Numbered from the stretch's first letter, positions 21,801 to 29,184 are shown. The stretch is 64,000 nucleotides of DNA from Dendrolimus kikuchii (GCA_019925095.2 CM034413.1:12855001-12919000), one strand, 5' to 3'. The notes: generated by a model from the sequence alone, not told the origin. Program-made: numbers and translations.

Positions 21801-23787
21801 TGCTCTCTTAAGGGAGACTGGAACCTGGTTACTAATGCCGGAACACAATTCAAGGTTGTTATGGCGGCATACTTTAGACCAGGGTGGCAGCCATCCAGGC
21901 ATATCGGGCAAATACCCTACCACCAGGCTGTGAATTGTTTTGTCACCTCTTACGACAGGCCGCCTTAACGCAGGAATGAGTACTCTTTCTTCGTTCCTGC
22001 ACGGATAAAAATTATCCATTCATTACTTGAATATAGCACGAAATAGCGCGAGATGTTCCTAGAAGATATTGACTACATGACGAAAACTTAAGTCCCCTGT
22101 GATTAAGCGGGTATTTTGAAGACCTCCCTGCTCCCCTGAACGGGTTGGATACGGCCCCTTACGATACACCATAAGGCACCCAGGAGTCAGTATTCTTTCT
22201 CCGCTCCTGCACGGTTCTTGAACTGTCTTGATCTGTTTTTGTTTTAATATAAATGTTTTCTTTCACCTTTCAAATAATTCTCTATGTCTTCGACCAGGGT
22301 CCAAGTTCTTCGGATTCTCTCGACAGTTTTAGACTTCAACCAGACCGAGTGTGAGAAGTTGGGTCTGGTCAAGGCGGCCAATGCCACTGACAGCCTAGCG
22401 GCGGAGTTCGTCAAGTTCTTGGAGAACGAGTCCAAGCCCAGGACCCCTTTGCCCAATATGATGGGTCTGACACAAACGGGCAGTAGAAGTACGACTCCTA
22501 ATTCCAGGAAGAGTTCTACCATTGGTGAGTAAAATTGTGTCACACACCACATTTTTAGAATATGAGGTGGAAGTTTTTGAAAGTAATCAAGCTTATACAG
22601 AGTGAATTTTTTAAAAAGGCCTTTAGGGCCACATTTTAACTTATAACGAGATAGCGAACAACAAACTAAAGGAGTTTTGAGGCCGATTTTCACGGAAAAT
22701 ACAGTGGTTTAATTAGATTTTTGAAAAATCTTTTTTTTTTATTGCTAGAGTTCAGCAGACAGGCAGACGGCCCAGCATATGGAAAGCGGTTACCATCGCC
22801 TATGGACATTTGCAACACCAAAGGTGCTACAAATGCGCTGCTGCTCTCTTAAGGGAGGCTGGAACCTGGCCACTAATGCCGGAACACAACTCAAGATTGG
22901 TAACCAGTCGGGCAGATACCTTACCACCACCTGGCTGTGGATTGTTCTGTCGCCTCTTACGACAGTATTCGACGTATTCTTTCTCCGTTCTTGCACGGAT
23001 AGAAGTTGCCTTTGTCAGGAATCGAATCGGCTGATTTTGGAAAAAACACAAGACATCTGTAATAATACACCAAATCATAGTGTAGCTCATAAGGATCATA
23101 TTCTGTGAAGAAATTTCAGACTTCTTTGGCTCCGAGACTCTTTTGAGTGTTCACCATCCGAGCGTTAAATCCCGGTTGCGATAGGAGCATTCACTCCGAC
23201 GCCCAAAGTCCGCTTTCGTACTTTTCTACTCTACTTCGCGCGGTGTGTTAAGCATCCTCCGTTTTGGGATCATCGGTACGCATGTCATCCTTCACAACGT
23301 CTAATGCGCCAGTTCGTGTAGTCTAGGATTTTGTCCCGAAGGCCCACTTGAAAAATTCACCTGTATAGAGCTTGAAAAACACGTTTCACTGAAAAATATT
23401 TTGAACAATATCTGTTGATAGTATTTGGTATGCGGTATATTTTCGACTAAATGCTTTATTATGGTCCGGTAACCAAACACCTATAACTTCTCTCTCTATG
23501 GAACCTTTCAACGCGTATTACTTCGACAGGCACTTGGTCCGATTATTATATTGTAAAAATTGTTTTTAGGTCCAAATCCAACTTTTGAGCCGAACCACAG
23601 GCGTAACCCTTCCACTGGGTCCAACAATCTACTCTTCCAAAATTTGGAAAATGTCGAAACATCATCCCACGTGTCTAGGGAGTCGGACAGAGACGTCAAA
23701 GTGGTGTCACCACCACTAGACACTGGTGTCAATCAAACGAGAAACACTGAAGGAGCCATACTAAAATATGTTTTGAAAGATATGTGA
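3656..23787 (+). CDS. Gmap: Golgin GMAP-210/TRIP11 homologue, seven 3' coding exons (gene span)
   Basis: Seven exons join with consistent splice phases into 1445 codons plus stop. The product is a long coiled-coil protein (about residues 1-1270 of the visible part) followed by a GRAB-like region at about 1276-1325 and a Ser/Thr/Asn-rich tail. In this family GRAB binds Arf1 and holds the protein on cis-Golgi membranes. The N-terminal membrane-curvature sensor captures small vesicles, and the family supports ER-Golgi traffic and cilia. The N-terminal exons are before the window, so that part cannot be judged. Identity rests on the GRAB match plus architecture; other golgins end in a GRIP domain, which is absent here. 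Introns are 0.6-7 kb and loaded with transposons. Confidence 0.85.
5704..6204 (-). other. Antisense open frame over the coiled-coil exon (not a gene)
   Basis: A 166-codon open frame opposite the golgin exon. Its Ser/Phe/Leu-rich composition is what the complement of Lys/Glu/Asn coiled-coil codons gives. No splice or promoter context supports it. Confidence 0.8.
6854..7608. other. Intron with diverged repeat remnants
   Basis: About 7120-7270 resembles widespread insect repeat sequence (CGTGGAAACTACTGAACGGA). The rest is unassigned AT-rich intron up to the retrotransposon fragment. Confidence 0.4.
7570..8183 (+). mobile_element. 3' end of CR1/Jockey-type non-LTR retrotransposon
   Basis: The frame at 7609-8169 has the post-RT C-terminal signature RSCMEYCSHLWDGSAK, ERRAKRLIG, FYRIHFGECPLELFDLIPP and TAELWNALPKSVFP, then stop and AATAAA running into poly(A) by 8181. 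Just upstream, AAKKLSI lies in a different frame, so an indel near 7605 breaks the ORF. It is a 5'-truncated dead copy within golgin intron 1 (visible numbering). Confidence 0.88.
8305..8475 (-). mobile_element. 3' UTR fragment of CR1-like element
   Basis: The minus strand matches 47690-47860 and 61940-62100: CTAGACGTGTTAC, AGAAGCG, AACACGTTGCGAAGCGGT, CTATGTA, AAGTGTTCTCCA and a terminal AATAAAAACTTTTG. Confidence 0.7.
8686..8930 (+). mobile_element. HRRW retroposon copy 1, 5'-truncated
   Basis: Member of a family that reads, on its sense strand, ATCCGTGCAGGAACGG...CTGCTGATCTCCTGCAATAAA plus poly(A). This copy starts inside the element and keeps the frame GHLPDWMATTPGLKYVAITTLSCVPALV up to FGVANVHRRW and stop (8877-8879). 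Confidence 0.85.
9128..9312 (+). CDS. Gmap: Gmap exon 2 of visible set
   Basis: The acceptor is TTCTGAAG before 9128 and the donor is ACAG|GTGAGT. It starts in phase 0 after the large exon and leaves two bases (AG) for the next. It encodes LLEQEHNSSRELERLRRHLV and onward to TVYTSNR, more coiled coil (residues about 1067-1128). The GC content is visibly higher than in the large exon. The acceptor has a weak pyrimidine tract, but phase and continuing heptads support it. Confidence 0.88.
9368..9656 (-). mobile_element. HRRW retroposon copy 2
   Basis: Element on the minus strand, with the T-run before GGAGTTCAACAGACAGG being its poly(A). About 40 bp corresponding to GGACATTTGCAACACC are deleted. 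The 5' end, CGTTCCTGCACGGATAAAA on the + strand, is intact. Confidence 0.85.
9721..9817. repeat. Small imperfect inverted repeat
   Basis: GTGTGTAACATTGGTGATTACCG (9721-9743) pairs with the reverse complement of CGGTAGTCATCAATACACAC (9798-9817). The centre is GC-rich (GAGCCGTAGGCGAGGG). Probably a MITE remnant. Confidence 0.5.
9833..10200. mobile_element. Candidate MITE with 16-bp perfect inverted ends
   Basis: TTTTTCAACACACTTG at 9833-9848 is repeated in inverse at 10185-10200, with partial pairing further in. A perfect 22-bp palindrome lies inside at 10088-10109. No coding sequence. No target duplication was established, so the class is open. Confidence 0.55.
10290..10445 (-). mobile_element. 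3' UTR of non-LTR element (GGAAGAGATCGCT type)
   Basis: The minus strand reads GGTTGCCAGGAAGAGATCGC, then a TGATAAGGCCGCCCAC block and AATAAAGAGT before a (CATT)n tail. It matches 47925, 54998 and 59120. Confidence 0.65.
10685..10857 (+). mobile_element. RTE-like YPARELA fragment
   Basis: Contains only the last ~50 codons, from ATCGTGTACTAGCAGAAGG to the GCGTGA stop at about 10840 and a TATG tail. One codon is changed (GTCGAAGAAGC), otherwise close to the other copies. Confidence 0.85.
10900..12069. mobile_element. Fold-back element: long inverted arms with nested retroposon
   Basis: The left arm (10900 to about 11270) begins TTAATACGTGAAGCAAAAAC and ends CTGGGCGACC. The right arm (11782-12069) is its reverse complement, with about 50 bp of the middle lost. 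Between them lie unique sequence and an HRRW retroposon. Single arms recur at 26872, 59561 and 63180, so this is either two copies head to head or a fold-back transposon. It lies in a golgin intron, so the transcript could form a stem of nearly 290 bp. Confidence 0.75.
11463..11780 (-). mobile_element. HRRW retroposon copy 3, full length, in fold-back loop
   Basis: Intact ends: a T-run with AATTGCAGGAGATCAGC (the poly(A) side) and CGTTCCTGCACGGATAAAA. It sits against the right arm of the fold-back element, so it is younger than that structure or broke it. Confidence 0.88.
12069..12370 (+). mobile_element. RTE-like YPARELA copy with extra GCATGATGAAAG
   Basis: Begins at TTCGGTGGTTCGGGCATG. 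Carries the GCATGATGAAAGAATGAC insertion shared with 41954 and 54055, which marks a subfamily. A TAA in CCTGAATAACGC ends the frame early, before the usual end. Tail ATGTATGTATATATG. Confidence 0.85.
12431..12594 (+). CDS. Gmap: Gmap exon 3 of visible set
   Basis: The acceptor is ATATTTCCAG before 12431 and the donor is TTAG|GTCAGT. The first base completes AGC with the previous AG, and one base (G) is passed on. It encodes SIRANQEVETLRNQIKLLEK and on to VVLEQFQL, coiled coil rich in Glu, Ala and Arg (residues about 1128-1182). Phase and heptads both agree with the neighbours. Confidence 0.9.
12861..13130 (-). mobile_element. tRNA-headed SINE
   Basis: The minus strand begins GTCGTGATAGCGTAATGGTT, resembling a tRNA A box (TAGCGTAATGG), followed by GGGGTTCGAACG as a B box about 50 bp on. 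The body then runs to CCCACTGCTGGG. A/B spacing and order fit a polymerase III promoter. Copies or parts are at 28036, 38004, 41513 and 57955. Confidence 0.8.
13205..13530 (+). repeat. Dispersed CCCGCGAC-type element, partial copy
   Basis: Lacks the ACTAGGATATGCCCGCG head but has GGGATAAAAAGTCCCGCGGA, ATTGGCGAAAACCGCATCG, ATCGGCCGAGTAGTTTTTAC and TTCAATGTACAGACACGG in the family order. Confidence 0.6.
13620..13823 (+). CDS. Gmap: Gmap exon 4 of visible set
   Basis: The acceptor is AAAATTACAG before 13620 and the donor is CAAG|GTAGGT. The carried G plus AC gives Asp, and the exon again leaves one base (G). It encodes DKERDILSTTEKIRNKMEDL through LGDQVSTKTAQINDLKEQ, a regular coiled coil (residues about 1183-1250). 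The last coiled-coil exon before a 6.9-kb intron. Confidence 0.9.
13824..15171. other. Start of 6.9-kb intron; possible buried promoter
   Basis: Mostly unassigned. A TATA-containing segment at 13990-14045 is listed separately. No ORF shows coding character between 14100 and 15170. Confidence 0.4.
13990..14045 (+). promoter_or_regulatory. Candidate core promoter inside intron
   Basis: TATAAAA at 13999-14005 is followed 33 bp later by an initiator-like ACAGTCT (A at 14032), in a GC-richer patch. It looks like the U3/R junction of an LTR or an internal promoter. LTR ends were not found. Confidence 0.4.
15172..15280 (-). mobile_element. Retroposon remnant that flanks the 145-bp array
   Basis: Aligns with the start of the copies at 20095 and 44474 (TATTGCCAGAGTACAGCAAA, then AACACTAGATGTGCTGCC), the 3' end of a CR1/Jockey-type element on the minus strand. 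Where those copies continue into coding sequence, this one passes straight into the tandem array. Confidence 0.7.
15270..16372. repeat. Higher-order tandem array, ~145-bp period of three ~48-bp subunits
   Basis: The phrase CTCAGAGGGAAATTTAATGA recurs (with variants) near 15460, 15606, 15751, 15893, 16037 and 16182, spaced 142-146 bp. Each period has three related subunits: CTCAGAGGGAAAT..., CTCAAGGAGAAAT... and CTATGGGAGAAGT.... The subunit resembles 44602-44655 (AAATTTTATGACACCTTTTT then AAAAACTCCATATCGTAGCG), so it derives from retrotransposon coding DNA. Confidence 0.88.
16373..17740. other. Intron, poly(G) tract and unassigned sequence
   Basis: A run of about 17 G lies at 16794-16810. 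Bases 17250-17570 carry a 90-codon open frame of mixed composition with no recognised family. No repeat elsewhere in the window matches. Confidence 0.35.
17741..17996. mobile_element. Harbinger-like MITE
   Basis: Ends are inverted repeats: CAGGGCGTTCCATTTG-AGC-CACAACG at the left, and GGCTACGTTCCATTAGGGAC when the right end is reversed. TTA directly flanks both sides (17738-17740 and 17997-17999), matching the 3-bp target duplication of the PIF/Harbinger group. 256 bp, non-coding. Confidence 0.65.
18000..18940. other. Intron, nothing recognised
   Basis: AT-rich with several T-runs. Short open frames show no family signature, and no match to other repeats in the window was seen. Confidence 0.35.
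18946..19056. repeat. 18-bp minisatellite, about six units
   Basis: Unit approximately TTGATCACATCGACAAGC with TATCG/CATCG and AAGC/AACC variants. Adjacent units share variants, indicating stepwise amplification. Confidence 0.9.
19057..20094. other. Intron, mostly unassigned
   Basis: Apart from a short retrotransposon scrap at 19888-19950, no feature is supported. Open frames are short and of random composition. Confidence 0.35.
19888..19950 (+). mobile_element. Scrap of non-LTR element (GRPKK-WMD type)
   Basis: AGATGGATAGATTATGTGTA and GACATGATG match 47012-47055 of the fragment ending TYCADPK. Too short to place further. Confidence 0.4.
20095..20395 (-). mobile_element. 3' end of CR1/Jockey-type element (GECSE family)
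   Basis: The minus strand carries VHPHFLELPHTTTQRSFRTF and IPRTKIFCRELPAEVFPPRH in frame, then frameshifts, ending with a region shared with the HRRW family and a poly(A) seen as T-run at 20095-20102. Related to 44474-44851. Confidence 0.8.
20452..20722 (+). mobile_element. RTE-like YPARELA copy with 30-bp class deletion
   Basis: From AAGGAAAGGAATGCTCCGGT to the (TATG) tail. GCATGAGGTGTGTAAG shows loss of the stretch that encodes TR-MNVKEAS in other copies. Ends 47 bp before a golgin exon. Confidence 0.85.
20769..20910 (+). CDS. Gmap: Gmap exon 5 of visible set: first half of GRAB domain
   Basis: The acceptor is TCAAACAG before 20769 and the donor is AACAA|GTAAGA. It completes Val with the carried G and leaves AA. 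It encodes VRTLQTSVAAAEERYYNAIS, then VDKNLVKNLIINYVLTS, which fits the first helix of the GRAB (GRIP-related Arf-binding) domain of GMAP-210. That domain in known proteins binds Arf1-GTP. An RTE insertion ends only about 47 bp upstream of the acceptor. Confidence 0.9.
21252..21690 (-). mobile_element. Degenerate LTR, interrupted by HRRW retroposon
   Basis: The minus-strand counterpart of the solo LTR at 26020: TGTTACGAG edge, ACTCGAATTAAAATGCC, CTATACAAACACGTTTAACA, and AGGCAGGTGTGCAT at the far side, where the retroposon T-run begins. Contains a C-run near 21455-21476. The final LTR bases are not seen beyond the insertion. Confidence 0.7.
21691..22010 (-). mobile_element. HRRW retroposon copy 4, inserted at an LTR
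   Basis: T-run then AATTGCAGGAGTTCAGCAG, and ATTCTTTCTTCGTTCCTGCA plus CGGATAAAA at the other end. Full length. Confidence 0.88.
22120..22216 (-). mobile_element. Diverged scrap of HRRW-like 5' end
   Basis: CTTACGATACACCATAAGGC and TATTCTTTCTCCGCTCCTGC plus ACGG resemble the 5' end of the HRRW family in reverse. It lies just before a golgin exon. Confidence 0.45.
22298..22524 (+). CDS. Gmap: Gmap exon 6 of visible set: second half of GRAB domain
   Basis: The acceptor is TTCGACCAG before 22298 and the donor is ATTG|GTGAGT. AA plus G makes Lys, and one G is passed on. It encodes VQVLRILSTVLDFNQTECEK then LGLVKAANATDSLAAEFVKF, the second half of GRAB, followed by a Ser/Thr/Pro-rich segment (KPRTPLPNMMGLTQTGSRST) likely to be disordered. 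An in-frame ATG at 22284 lies in the intron and is not a start. Confidence 0.9.
22731..23001 (-). mobile_element. HRRW retroposon copy 5, internally deleted
   Basis: T-run and ATTGCTAGAGTTCAGCAG, ending TTCTTGCACGGATA. About 20 bp around the TTATGGCGACATACTTTAGA region and part of the CCGCAGGAAATTG block are missing, yet the sense frame to FGVANVHRRW is open. Confidence 0.85.
23146..23330 (-). mobile_element. RTE-like fragment (KCWLDVVRDDMR type), decayed
   Basis: CATCCGAGCGTTAAATCCCG, CACTTCGCGCG and GTACGCATGTCATCCTTCAC match 45500-45650. Several indels. Confidence 0.65.
23570..23787 (+). CDS. Gmap: Gmap last coding exon
   Basis: The acceptor is TTGTTTTTAG before 23570. The carried G makes Gly, and the exon runs 71 more codons to TGA at 23785-23787. 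It encodes a polar tail, GPNPTFEPNHRRNPSTGSNN, ending NTEGAILKYVLKDM. The part from ETSSHVSRES onward is the template of the tandem array that follows. No homologous tail is recognised from memory, so the exact C-terminus is less certain than the frame. Confidence 0.82.
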
Positions 23788-24960
23788 TTCGCGTGATATG
23801 ATAATATATCTTATGATATAATATGATATCGACATTGTATAAGGTGATATAATATAATATATCGAAACATCATCCCACGTCTCTAAGAAGTCGGATAGAG
23901 AGCTCATAGTGGTGTCATCGCAACTAGACACTGGTGTCAGTCAAACGAGAAACACTGAAGGAGCCATACTAAAATATGTTTTGAAAGATATGTAATTCGA
24001 GTGATATGATATAATACCGACATTGTATAATGTGATATGATATAATATATCGAAACATCATCCCACGTCTCTAAGAAGTCGGATAGAGAGCTCATAGTGG
24101 TGACATCGCAACTAGACACTGGTGTCAGTCAAACGAGAAACACTGAAGGAGCCATACTAAAATATGTTTTGAAAGATATGTAATTCGAGTGATATGATAA
24201 TATATCTTATGATATAATATGATATCGACATTGTATAATGTGATATGATATAATATATCGAAACATCATCCCACATCTCTAAGAAGTCGGATAGAGAGCT
24301 CATAGTGGTGTCATCGCAACTAGACACTAGTATCAAGCAAACGAGAAAGACTAACAGGGCCATATTGAAATATGTTTAGAAAGATATGTGATACAATATG
24401 ATATGATATCGTACGATATTATATCATATTGGACATATAACTGGATACGGGTATTAATCAAACGATAATCATCTGAAGGAACCATATTAAAATACGTTTT
24501 AAGGATATATGATTTTTATACAATATAATATGATATCCTACGATTAATGTTGAAATCCTACGATATATGATGATATCATAAAATGTTGTATGATGAGTTA
24601 TGGTATGTCGAAAGATCATCTCTTGCCTCTAAGGGACCTCAAACTGGTGTCGACCAAATTAGAAACACTGAAATGGCCATATTTAAATATGTTTTGAAAG
24701 ATATGTGATTTATGTGACGTGATTTTTTTAAATATAAAATATGATATGATATCGTACGATATTTATTCATATCGTACAATATTGTGTGATGTGATATGAT
24801 ATCTCAAAACGTCATCCCACGTCTCTAATAGTGATGTCGACCAAACGCAAATCACTGAAGTGGCCATATTGAAATATGCTTTGAGAGATATGTGACTCAT
24901 ATGATATGATATCTTAAGATATGATATTGTATGATAATATATTATCATATATGATGTATT
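23650..24960 (+). repeat. Tandem array of the golgin last exon (~190-210 bp units)
   Basis: CGAAACATCATCCCAC starts units at 23654, 23863, 24051 and 24259; degenerate units begin near 24607 and 24804, and a half unit lies near 24440. Units 2 and 3 keep the exon frame, encoding ETSSHVSKKSDRELIVV and NTEGAILKYVLKDM with stop TAA at the same place. Unit 4 gains TAG inside. Spacers are ATATGATAT-rich. No acceptor precedes the copies, so they are probably 3' UTR or downstream DNA. Confidence 0.88.
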
Positions 24961-25205
24961 TAAAGTTTACATTGCTAACATCTGCTTCGTCGGTCTAATA
25001 TTTGTATAAATGAAGTTGTTTTAATGAATTTCTATGTTTTAAATGTTAATACTTATAAAATTTAATTTTTAATTTCGAAGGTAATAATTAACGTCGTACT
25101 CAGAGAGCTTAAGTGAAAATTAAAGATAATTTAATTTCTAGGATAGGTTTTTTGGAACTTTAAAATGTCTATAATTATTATTTAATTTTAATAGTTTAGA
25201 TGTCG
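24961..25205. other. Unassigned AT-rich sequence after golgin array
   Basis: May include the end of the golgin transcript. No canonical AATAAA with convincing context was found between 23788 and 25200. Confidence 0.3.
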
Positions 25206-25435
25206 TAGTAATTGAGTGGATTTTACGACCTCGTTTCATTCCAATAATGCGGGTTCGCATCCCGGACCATATACCTACCACTCAGGCAATTTTTTTGACT
25301 TAACCTGCATATAATTACAATCACTACACGCTGACTATGAACGAAAACATCACGATGAAACCTGCACATGGAGACAACCGATGTGTGAAACCCGGCAATC
25401 TACCTTAGACAAACCCCCATTCTCCGTAAGATTTA
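25206..25435 (+). mobile_element. Decayed tRNA-headed SINE
   Basis: GCGGGTTCGCATCCCGGACC is a B-box-like segment, and a degraded head precedes it. The body has AACATCACGATGAAACCTGC and GACAACCGATGTGTGAAACC, matching the SINE body in the opposite orientation. Confidence 0.6.
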
Positions 25436-25547
25436 TGCGTTCAAAAGCACTTTTTGATAGCATATTTGCTTTTAAGGAGCTATTGGAGTTAATTTACTTA
25501 CGATAAGTCTGTATTCTACGAATCTCAACAATGATATTACTAACTAG

Positions 25548-25965
25548 GATATGTCCGCGACTTCGTCCACGCTTTACTTGAAATTCCCGCGGGATTCTCG
25601 GGATAAAAAATATTACACATTTTATTACATAAAATTTGCTATCGATCACTGAAAAAATCACATTGGAATTCGCTTTTCTGTAATCTGGCCATTTTTTATT
25701 ATTCCCAGAAAAAATCCCGCGGGATTCCCAGGATAAAAATTAACGCAGATTGGACTGTAAGAATTTGCTGTCGATCAGCGAAAACCGCATCGAATTCGGC
25801 CTAGTATTTTTTACGTCAATCCCTAACAAACACAAGATATCTAAAATAAATTGCATCGTGTTCTCTATTATTTTTATAGTGTATTCCAGTTATTTTTTAA
25901 TAGCTTCAATGTACAGACGCGGCATTTTTAGAATTTTATATATATATATATTATTAAATAAAATA
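25548..25965 (+). repeat. Dispersed ACTAGGATATG-CCGCGAC element, copy 3
   Basis: Full family order from ACTAGGATATGTCCGCGACT through GCGGGATTCTCGGGATAAAA and ATCAGCGAAAACCGCATCGA to TTCAATGTACAGACGCGGCA. Confidence 0.65.
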
Positions 25966-26019
25966 ATTTTTAAATAAAATCAATTATTTAACAGGTACTT
26001 GCTATTTTGGTTAACATAT

Positions 26020-26428
26020 TGTTACGACCTAAATGCCGACAAAAGACAAATTCACACCTGCATCTTTAGAAACACATTTTATTACCCTTTTGGCATTTGG
26101 ACTTCTTTTGTTTACTTTGTGTTTAAAATTTGTAATAAAAAAAGAACAGCCCATTGTGTATTGTAATCTTTTATGGTAGTCATTAGCTAGGTGTGATTCT
26201 GCGAAATTCAGTCCCTGCGGGCGAGAGACATATTGTATCGGTGCAGTATAAAGCAATGGCGCAATGGAGAGATCGGCAGAGTTTGCGCGTGTTATTGAAT
26301 CGTGCTTTACGTTTGGACTGCTTGTGTTCAGTTATATTTGTATCTGTGTTATACGTGTTTGTATGGTTCTAATAAATTCTATAATAATTCCAAAGGCATT
26401 TTAATTCGAGTCCTGCAACTCGGTAACA
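26020..26428 (+). mobile_element. Solo LTR, 409 bp, with ATAT target duplication
   Basis: Starts TGTTACGACC and ends CGGTAACA, so TG...CA with short inverted termini. ATAT flanks both sides (26016-26019 and 26429-26432), like the 4-bp duplications of some insect Ty3/gypsy elements. It has a TATAAAG at 26247 and AATAAA at 26371, as expected for U3 and R. No internal retrotransposon sequence, hence a solo LTR left by recombination. Confidence 0.85.
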
Positions 26429-26432
26429 ATAT

Positions 26433-26871
26433 CTAGGTCACAATGAGATTTTGTGAATGTATAGGAATTCATTCAATTCATATTTTCAAGTGTGGTAATG
26501 CGCGAGCGACTTAACGGAACTCCATTCAGATATCCTCTTAATCGACCATTACGTGACTCTGGGTGCGATGTTAATGTGTCATTAATTTTAACGTTATCTT
26601 ATTAGCATTTACTTGTATAATATTTTAATATATTTCATAAAGACAATATATTAGTGAATATTTTTCTTGTTACATTGTTTATATAATTATACTTGCATTG
26701 AAAAAAATTGTTATGAACTACACTTGAAAGCAGAAGTTAAGAAGTAGAAGAATGTTAAGGTATGAGAATAGTGCAGTTAAATATGTAACTCGTAACAGAC
26801 TGCAATCACAGTTCTTTCGTCTTGTTATAGAAAGTCTCAATAGGGGAGCGGACGTATGTCTCAATCTATCT
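26433..26871. other. Unassigned AT-rich sequence
   Basis: No ORF, RNA gene or repeat match recognised. Confidence 0.3.
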
Positions 26872-27190
26872 ATATATTAATACGTGCAGCAAAAACTTTG
26901 TACCCCTTTTTTACGACAATTGCGCTCACGGAGGAGTATGAAATTTCGCACACTTTTAGTTTATTAAGAGAAGAAGCGACGAATGCTAATTTTTTTTAAA
27001 ATTATGCATAAAAAATACATTAAATCAATAAAAAAAAAACATTACACACACTACTATGTATTATACACATATACGCATATATACTCTTTTGTTTATTGTT
27101 GCCTTGGCGAAATCTGTCATTATAGAAGTATAGTCTTTGACATTCATTATTATGGTCGAATTTCGACCACGGCTGACCATTAGTATATAC
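26872..27190. mobile_element. Single arm of the fold-back family
   Basis: TTAATACGTGCAGCAAAAAC, GGAGGAGTATGAAATTTCGC and TTTGTTTATTGTTGCCTTGG follow the left arm at 10900-11270. Ends near GACCATTAGTATA. Confidence 0.75.
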
Positions 27191-27411
27191 TAATATCGGA
27201 ACGAAGTTCTTGATCGCGCGTTACACTCTCTCAGCGGATGAGAGCGAGACCGAAAAAAGTGTATTGAGAGTTTTTGCCGACACTTATTGTTTTATTATGC
27301 AATTGCAAACTTTAATGCAATGAAATAAGATCTAAAATTATATCCATTAGTGTAATATACGCTGTTTTTGATACGATTCGTTTATTTATGTATTTCTATA
27401 CATACATACAT

Positions 27412-27575
27412 AGCAGAAGGTGATGTCAGGAGCCTTAAGAACAGACGAGCGTGCATGACAAGAGCTATGAATGTCAAAGAAGCAAGTGAGGTGTGTAAGA
27501 ATAAGCCTGAATGGCGCTCTGTTGTTCGTGCCTACCCCGCAAGGGATCTGGCGTGAAGTTATGTATGTATTTATG
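27412..27575 (+). mobile_element. RTE-like YPARELA fragment (ends YPARDLA)
   Basis: Only the last ~45 codons and the TATG tail. CTATACATA occurs on both sides (27397 region and after the tail near 27577), a plausible target duplication. Confidence 0.85.
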
Positions 27576-28035
27576 TCTATACATAGTTTTCCCCTTACAA
27601 CACTCCCCTTTTAACACTCTTTATAATATAATAATAATAATATTTAGCCCGGTACTTTTTGTCCTCATTTCCCACAATAGTCCTACACTGGCCGGGGCTT
27701 GTCCTTGGGTGCATTACTATATGGTGTAGACAGGGGTAATCGCCGGTCAGTGTCACGCCACATTTACATTAAATTTGTCAAAGGGTTTCTACGTGTTGGC
27801 CTTCCCATGGCCCCACGCAAGCCCTCCAAAAGTCCGGGCCATTTTTATGGTTTGTCTACAAAGATATACATTATAATAATACTTCCTTATTGAAATTTCT
27901 ACCTTAACCTAAAGGATTAATAACACTAAGACCTTCATTTCACGACCCCTCATCAGTTTTTTTTATCTGTAAAAGCTAACGCTTTAAAATAACAACTTGT
28001 CATCGAACTTTTAAAGAAAGATAGTAATAAGTAAT
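27576..28035. other. Unassigned, with possible retroposon 3' part
   Basis: Bases 27650-27860 are GC-richer (TGGCCGGGGCTTGTCCTTGG, CCCCACGCAAGCCCTCC) and look like non-LTR 3' sequence, but no copy elsewhere in the window confirms this. Confidence 0.35.
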
Positions 28036-28270
28036 AACAGCCCATAAATGTCTCACTGCTGGGCTCGGGCCTCCCACTATAGGAGAACACACACATAGAC
28101 ACAGACAGACACAGCGGTTAGGTTGCATCACGATGTTTTCCTTCACCGTTATTAGCACGTGGTGCTTGTAACAATATGCACATTAGGTCAGAAAAATGCC
28201 TAAGTGGTGCATGCGTTCCGGCCAGGATCGAACCCGCGCCCTTTGAGTCTGGGACACGTGCGCTACCACA
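28036..28270 (-). mobile_element. tRNA-headed SINE
   Basis: Same body as 12861-13130. The tRNA-like head (GGATCGAACCCGCGCCCTTT region) has lost its last bases, so the A box is incomplete. Confidence 0.75.
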
Positions 28271-28349
28271 AAGAAACATGCCAGAAACAATTTTGATTAC
28301 TTTTCACAAAATAATTGATGCGCTTTTTGACTCCTGATACTTGTACCTT

Positions 28350-28670
28350 AAGAGAGTGTCGGGGTGAAGGTAAGGAAAGGAATGCTCCGGTGGTTCGGGC
28401 ATGTGGAAAGAATGACTAAACAGACATACAATGCAAAAGTGGATGGATGCAGAAGTCGTGGAAGGCCAGGACACACCTTCCATGATCAAATTGATCGTGT
28501 ACTAGTAGAAGGTGATGTCAGGAGCCTTAAGAACAGACGAGCTTGCATGACAAGAGTTATGAATGTCAAAGAGGCAAGTGAGGTGTGTAAGAATAAGCGT
28601 AAATGGCACTCTGTTGTTCGTGCCAACCCCGCAAGGGAATTGGCGTGAAGTTATGTACGTATGTATGTAC
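28350..28670 (+). mobile_element. RTE-like YPARELA copy, 94-codon open frame
   Basis: From AGAGAGTGTCGGGGTGAAGG; encodes KVRKGMLRWFGHVERM to the stop after the usual end (here ANPARELA). One of the least disrupted 3' ends in the window. Confidence 0.88.
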
Positions 28671-29184
28671 CTTATGACGTCATGAGTAGGTACACTCGTG
28701 CAGAATCAAGTTACGGAATTACGTTTTTACAAGGCGATTGTTGCTCCTAAACATTCTTCATGCTTCTAATAACTGGAAAGTAGTTTTGATTATCTTTAAC
28801 AATTGCAAAAAAGTAAGATGACATTATGTTCATAAAAGTAACATTATTAGGTTCCGTAGCTGTTATTATTTGTGCCTTATTGATGTTTTAATAGTAATAA
28901 TTATTATCGGTGATCAATGTACAATAATTGAATTTTAAATATTAATTTTAGCATAGACTAACATCACAAAGATTGAAATAATTACATATATGTATATAAT
29001 TAACGCATTCAATAATATTGTCAATAACTTAAATCATGTTTTTTGTTAAAATCGTAAAAGAATAATACTAGGAGATTATAATATAAGAGATTCTGTTTAT
29101 CTAGAGGAAACCAGAAGTACTGTATCCTCTTGCATTTTGATATAAATAAGCTTTTTTAAAAAGGTTTTTAAATACAAGCATTTA
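28671..29184. other. Unassigned AT-rich sequence
   Basis: No supported feature. Confidence 0.3.

Noticed and set aside
23863..24400. Tandem copies as confirmed alternative last exons
   Set aside because: No polypyrimidine tract or AG precedes the copies in a usable position; kept only as a hypothesis.
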